DNA from: Dryococelus australis
Lineage: Eukaryota; Arthropoda; Insecta; Phasmatodea; Phasmatidae
DNA: 64,000 nucleotides
NCBI GenBank assembly: GCA_029891345.1
Contig: CM056997.1
Location: forward strand, 220,720,172 to 220,784,171
Reading direction: 5' to 3'
This document shows, piece by piece, positions 57,570 through 64,000 of this stretch. Every line of letters starts with the position of its first letter. The first letter of the stretch is position 1. The position numbers were made by a program, and so were the translations under genes. The notes beneath the pieces were generated by a model, which saw only the letters and a list, made by a program, of their open reading frames with translations, was not told where the DNA came from and made no database searches.

Positions 57570-58425
57570 TTTGCCACTGCACTGCATGCACCTGCGAGAA
57601 TTCATTTTCCAAAGTAAGGTTATTAGTCTAGGAATAAACTATCTGTTTAAGACTGACCTATACGAGATGTCTTTACTTTCAAATACAATAACAGATACAA
57701 GTATATTTTAAATGTCATCGACATTTATTAAAAATATGGATGGGGTTGGCATTAACGAGAAAATATGAAAATCAAGTCAGGCATGCGATGAAAACTGTGT
57801 TAGAAAAAATAATCCTAGAGACCTCCAAATAGACAGGGTAATGGAATTCATTAATTCTCATGTCCAATAGTTGGTGATGAACTATGGAATCAATAATTAT
57901 GTGGCTTATTCGGAAATAAACTATGCAGTCGCCAAAATATTCAAAAAATCAAAAAACTGCTATCTTATATGTATTTCACTTTACATGGTACATGCAGGTG
58001 ATTAGGTATTTGGCCAGAAGTTAAAATTTTTTATTTTTCTCTATTTCATGGGACAATCAAAAACGCACTATTCGAGGTGAAGAATAATTATGTACTAACA
58101 ACTATGTATAATAGTCATATGGTTTATGAAGCCTAAATTCAAAGTTGGAGATTGTGTTTGTATCTCGAAATTTAAGTAAATATTTGAGAAAAATTACACA
58201 ATAAACAGGAGTTTCGAGATTTTAAAAATGATTTCCATCAAATACTCTGGCCCATTGGTTTACTTTTTGGAAGGCTACACTGGGGAGGTGGCAACAGCTG
58301 CCTTCTGTGAATTTGAATTAAAGAACGTAGCTTCTCCATATGAATATTTCATTCAGAAACGAATTAGAAATGTATGTGTAAATCTCTGGTCTGCTGGGCT
58401 GGATTAACAAAACCCCAGGATAATT
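57570..58425 (+). pseudogene. Polinton integrase (element 3)
   Basis: Plus-strand blocks: ALHAPARIHFPK, FKTDLYEMSLLSN (first Asp region), ENCVRKNNPRDLQIDRVMEF then INSHVQ (second Asp region), YGINNYVAYSEINYAVAKIF, where the expected catalytic Glu is Lys, then MKPKFKVGDCVCISKF (58130) and SFEILKMISIKYSGPLVYFL with FCEFELKNVASPYEYFIQ. The SH3-like C-terminal part is well preserved over about 80 codons; a chromodomain-like end is degraded. Confidence 0.8.
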
Positions 58426-59232
<807 letters not shown>

Positions 59233-59337
59233 AACAGCAGGATGGTGAGGCATAACAGCAGGATGGTGAGGCATAACAGCAGGATGGTGAGGCATAACAG
59301 CAAGACAGTGAGGCAGAACAACACGGTAGCGAGGCAG
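59233..59337 (+). repeat. 21-bp tandem repeat, five copies
   Basis: Units AACAGCAGGATGGTGAGGCA+T; the first three are identical, the last two diverged. As 21 is a multiple of 3, one plus frame reads as a 7-residue Gln/Glu-rich repeat (QQDGEA), interrupted by TAA in early copies and open in the last two, continuing to about 59651. I do not recognise a protein. Confidence 0.92.
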
Positions 59338-62300
59338 ATCAGCAGTTCTCAGCACAATGTGCCGCCGACAGGGACGAACTACGTCCCTGTAGCTCTGTAG
59401 TCGGCCTGCCTACTTACATCAAAGGGCGGGGCACAGAGCAGCAAGCTTCGGCGCACTGCACCACTGAGAGGGACAAACTGCGACAGTATACCTTGTCTTT
59501 CACCGTACCGTGGCGTGACGAGCAGTCTATGGTCGCCCAGGGCTTTGACACAAGCACCAACCTGCTTCCAGATGCTGTCGAGAAATGCTATTCGCTGTTG
59601 CATGGAGATTTCTTTAATTTCGATGTAATGGGTGTATTGAACAAATTTCATTAACCTGCTATTTCTCCACCACTATCGTCATCGCTAATAGAGTGGCGAC
59701 AGCTCTATGGCAGGGCGACCATTCATCCTTCCGATGTTGGAGTGAAAAACATGAAATGTGTGTATTCATTAATTTAACAGCACACTACCTTCAACTTTTG
59801 CAGAATTTAGACACTGTTATGTGAACGGTATTTTTCCATGTTGTTCATGGTTTTGTTTATTACATATTTTAAACGCGTAAACAATCTTTTCTTCCAAGTT
59901 CATTTAGTGTTAGTTGTGTATACACACTCTTTTTGTTTTCGACAAACTGCTTTCTTCCAAATTGTAAATGTGAGTTGTTAACAAACTCCATTCTTGTAGT
60001 TTAATTCTAAATGTTTATTATTACATGGATAAACTCTTTTCATTTGTTTTACTCTTATAAATTCAATATGTGTTTTTCAAGTCTTCGTATTTTTTCATAG
60101 TATTTGTAAATCGTTCATCACTTCTACTACATCGAAGTACCTCCAGTGTATCCATATGAAGAAGATTATTTTTTTATATCACAGTTTACTCAATAAATAA
60201 CAGGATGACTTCGCATTTATATGGTCAGTTGTTAATGAAACACCTTATAATTTTTGATATTATTTTTTATTTAAATATTAATTAAATACATTTACAACAC
60301 CTTTTCCTTTGGTAAATTATAGTTCAACATGGCCACATATAAAACCTTGCATTTCGGTGGGTTTCCTTGCACAATATACTTGTCTCTTGCTACAATCTAC
60401 TTTAAACAAGATGTTCTTCACCGGCCAATGATTTGTCTTACATCATATATAGAGCTATAGTTTTTTGTTGTTATGCACATAGTTTTAACAAACAAGTAAA
60501 TTAAGGAATATATACAAGAGTGACTTACATTTTCTCTTGCAGTACTTACATACTGTGTTACTCTATATTATTTTATAATGTTTTCTCTTACAGTGAGTAA
60601 ATAAGTGGTTCGAAGCAACCATGTACATTGCATTTTTTGACTAACACATTAAAGTTTCAGCATTTGTAATACTGCCTAATGTTCACAAATTCTGTGCATG
60701 TTAGTGACCAAAATATTTTCGTCTGAGCCTTGCCTAATACAATATGGGGTATTCTTCACCGATATGGTCTTTTACATATATGAATTAATCTTCGTAGACT
60801 AAGTTACCAACATGATGCTAATACGTTTGCAGTCTATAGATGGATTTAACCTCTGGAGTAAGCTGCTTCCATGTGACATTGCCCATGCCCCTAGCCCATT
60901 TACCCGCAGTGAGTTGTTTGCAGCAGGCATCAGCACTCTACTGAGCACCCTTGCACATCGTGTTAGATAGTGCACTGTAAAAGCAGTATTTAGGAGTGCA
61001 GTGCAACGTTAGTGCAAGGCAGTGTAAGGTGCTTGCGAACCAGTGTGATGTCAGAAGACACCACATGCACTCACACACACAAATACCACAACTAGATTCA
61101 AGGTAAAAGGGCTTATAGTCACATGGAATAAACATGCAATGGTTATGAACGCCAATCCAAGCGACAATAGGCAATGATGCCCTACAAAGTTTTTTACTCA
61201 CCCGCACCCTTTTTCAAGGGTATTTGTTGTAATCTTGTCTTTTCCATTTTCACGTGTTTCATACCGATTCCATTCCACACAGCACTTGTGTTGTTTACTA
61301 AAGATGTTTTGCAAGGGTTTAATGATGTGCATGACAACTTAGCAACATAAGAAGGGCAGTGTTTAATGTCAGTTGTGCGCAGTGTAAGAAAGTAGTTCCT
61401 GCAGCTTGCCTGCCCGCCAATACCGGCTGGCACGCGGAGGAGTTAGTCAGCGTTTCGCGTCGAGAGCATGGACATGTGGTCGGACGGCTCCGCAGTTCCT
61501 GTACGCCTGGACGGCCCACAAGTTTTGCATCAATCACGTTAACCACTATAGTTTAATTAATCTGGGATGGTTTTTCATCTACCGCCCAGGACTCTCCACC
61601 AATCTGCCTCCCTTAGGATTGCATCGCCTAGGGAGGCATAAGTTTCACTTTAATTCTTACTGGCCTAGTGCATTTTTGCACAGTGTTACCTTACTGGCAG
61701 GTTAAGCCCGCCAGCAGAGTATCTTATCTTCAGAGAGGACATTTATGAAAGCCCATTGAAAAGACATATGATGTGTCTGTCTCTTCATTCGGGTAGCCTT
61801 CGAGTACGTAGGGGCTCGGGCCCCCAACTTCCCTCTTAAAGTCTAATATGTTCTTCTCGGGGTACTGTGCCTTTATTATTAAGTGTTTTGTTCATCGTTT
61901 ACCAATAATTAAAGATGTGTGGTTCGCCTTGAGAATCCCCTGCGTAATGCATATTTTTAACTTGTAATTTATCTAAGGAACATTATGTCGGAAGGATTCT
62001 GTCTTTGGTTGTCGGTGCACGACCCCGAGGAAACAGAGCTAGTTCTCCACTTCAGATTGGCATTGTTCCACTTGCAATGCCTGGCGCCCAGGTATAAGTA
62101 TAAAACCTCAACCAAATTCCATGGTAACTGAGTTTACCGCTTCTGAAAATCTAATTTCCACTGTTTTCTGACAATTCGACCACGTCATATTTATGATTCT
62201 GTTGGAATGATAACACTTTGGATTCATTATCGTCATTATAAAATGACACTGCCACTTGCTTCACAATGAAATAGTCTTGGTGATGATTTTCAAACAATTC

Positions 62301-62542
62301 GACCACAAGCAATTATGTTGGTTTACTTAAGCACTTCCTTGTATATTACACTTATTGGTATATTACAACAATAACTTTAAGTGAGTTTTATACACAACTT
62401 CATAATATTGATTGCGTAATTTATTTTACACCTACTTACATCCACATTGATTTTAAGTGAGTTTTTATGCATATGTTTATTTGGTGTTCTCACGTAAATA
62501 ATTGTAATCAGATTCACTTGCATTATTGATCACATTGTATCC
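59338..62542. other. No gene supported
   Basis: The plus frame to 59651 (LSFTVPWRDEQSMVAQGF, LLPDAVEKCYSLL) and the minus frame 59379-59651 overlap, neither recognised. 59.7-60.8 kb is AT-rich. A hairpin TGCCTCCCTTAGG ... CCTAGGGAGGCA lies at 61606-61639. Frames in 60.9-61.7 kb have no motif. Confidence 0.4.
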
Positions 62543-62929
62543 TCATGTGGCATCTACAATTTGTTTCGGATTATGCAACATGCAAACACATCTTACATGG
62601 GCGTAATAGGCGAATATATAATTGGTTATATCTAATGCTGGAACACCTTGATGGCAGTCTTCACTGTACAAATGAAAGATTATGTCCATATTCTCTCTCA
62701 AATGTTCAGGTAGAATGTTGTGAGCGAACTTGATTTCATGTGCTGCAAAGTAAATAATTATCACTTTAGGAAGATAAGGTAATACCTTTTGGATGTCCAG
62801 TAAAAGTGATGATTCGCATCGCCCATAAGTAAGAATTATCCTGTATATGTGTGCACATTTAACATTGCAGACCTCGCAGCATTTCGTTTGGTCCATCCTA
62901 CCTTGACGAATTGGGTCACAGCTTCCCAT
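62543..62929 (-). CDS. Unassigned 128-codon open frame
   Basis: A minus-strand frame from MGSCDPIRQGRMDQTKCCEV to a stop at 62543. It includes YLPKVIIIYFAAHEIKFAHN, ILPEHLRENMDIIFHLYSED and CHQGVPALDITNYIFAYYAH. The composition is protein-like rather than low-complexity, but I know no family that matches. It could be an exon or a mobile-element remnant. Upstream minus frames (63078-62836 and 63280-63035) run the same way but show no motif. Confidence 0.3.
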   Translation of the reverse strand: MGSCDPIRQGRMDQTKCCEVCNVKCAHIYRIILTYGRCESSLLLDIQKVLPYLPKVIIIYFAAHEIKFAHNILPEHLRENMDIIFHLYSEDCHQGVPALDITNYIFAYYAHVRCVCMLHNPKQIVDAT

Positions 62930-64000
62930 GGCAGGAGATGTATGTGAAGGTCACAGGGCAGCAGTGCAGGAGAAAGTGGGCCTTTCCCTCTCGAAGGAAT
63001 GCCCAAGAGCAGGCTCACTGCAGCATGTGAGGTGTTATGCTGGTAGACTGGTGCTCCTCTGATGCCTTGAATGCTCATGCCGGGTACCAGAATTTGGACC
63101 TCTCTTGGTATGCATTCCAGGTGATGATGTAGTTGCTGATGGTGATTGCATCACACCCTGACTGTGAACCAATGCCGACCGACCGCTTCCACAGTTGAAG
63201 TATTTTTTATTTAAAATAATATTCCTAGTCATATATGTTAACTCAGTCCAAGATAGCGGCAGTGGGAAAAGGGTGTTCATATTATCACTCGTAGTTCATT
63301 CGTGAGCTGACACTCCAAGTGAGAGGATGTGTGTGTATACGAACTATCTCGCTACATTATGCAAAGGTGTATGTGGTAAATATTAATTACATCACGCGTT
63401 ATGCAATTATGCATGTGGTACATGGAAAGTGCATTAATACATAATTTAATTTAATATATTTTTTTTGTGGTACTATTTCAAATTCCAGTAATATATAAAC
63501 AAATAATGGAGCTAAAAACCTTTTGATATATGCAAACGTAATTCATTTGCGAGCTAGCTGTCATAAGGAACACACATATGGAATTGGTGATTGCATTATG
63601 AATAGTTATGTAATGGGTATTTGCACAATTATTCAAGTGCATAATTAGACATCTCAATATACATTTACAATCTAACTGCATTTCCTGCTCCTCTCATTAG
63701 TTGACCAACCAACAAACCAACGTGTGCATTAGTTGTGGTCCGGCAGTCTATGAGTCAGCATCTCGAGTCCTCCCCTATGCAACTGCATTTCCCCTCTACA
63801 CGTCACGACCACCAATGAGACACCAGCACATTTTGTGTATAGATGCACATGCATTTACCCTGTCCCTCTCCTCTCCTCCTCAATTGTGAAGCAGCTGCCA
63901 GCGATGGAACTGTCGACGAGTCAACATCGGCGAGACAACTCGTGATATTGCACAATAACCAAATAAATACCCCTGTCCAGTACTCGAGCCTGCTGCTCCC
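62930..64000. other. No gene supported
   Basis: Short frames only. The right end is not closed by any recognisable feature. Confidence 0.45.

Overview
This window is eukaryotic and most likely comes from an invertebrate animal, probably an arthropod. It has low coding density, long minisatellites, tRNA-derived SINE-like sequence, Ty3/Gypsy retrotransposon debris and several decayed Polinton/Maverick (adintovirus-like) elements. I recognise no intact host gene. Nearly every supported coding region is a mobile-element pseudogene broken by frameshifts and stops. The arthropod call is an inference from element types, not from a host marker.

Layout. 1-3556 is a 44-bp minisatellite. 3.6-7.4 kb has no gene but carries diverged tandem duplications and a microsatellite. 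7.4-8.7 kb (-) is a Gypsy-type gag/protease/RT fragment. 9.07-9.51 kb is a 63-bp x 7 repeat, followed by a tRNA-derived SINE (9.93-10.15 kb), a 30-bp repeat (11.7 kb), a tRNA-like relic (13.96 kb), six ~117-bp repeats (14.5-15.2 kb) and TGACCT-rich sequence (16.2-16.5 kb). At 17.5-17.8 kb a Polinton capsid fragment abuts a putative LTR, with retroviral-type gag at 19.1-20.2 kb.

21.8-28.7 kb is Polinton element 1: major capsid, penton-like minor capsid and a PLA2-protease gene (all -), plus the 5' part of a protein-primed DNA polymerase B (+). 29.2-35.9 kb (-) is a nearly complete but dead Gypsy element. 36.05-40.14 kb (-) is a truncated Polinton (integrase, fibre-like gene, protease). It abuts Polinton element 2 (about 40.14-52.87 kb), which is very AT-rich, is bounded by inverted repeats sharing a 34-bp identical core, and carries major capsid, PLA2-protease, fibre-like gene, integrase, packaging ATPase and PolB. 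57.07-58.45 kb (+) is a third Polinton fragment. The rest is microsatellites, short repeats and unassigned sequence.

How the genes work together. In the Polinton family, PolB replicates linear DNA, integrase inserts it, and capsid proteins, ATPase and protease would build and mature virions. The most unusual item is a fibre-like gene between protease and integrase in two related copies. It has 17-residue repeats and, in one copy, a motif resembling that of phage tail fibres, so it may be the element's receptor-binding protein. All copies are inactivated: catalytic residues are missing in the proteases, PLA2, PolB, ATPase and integrases.
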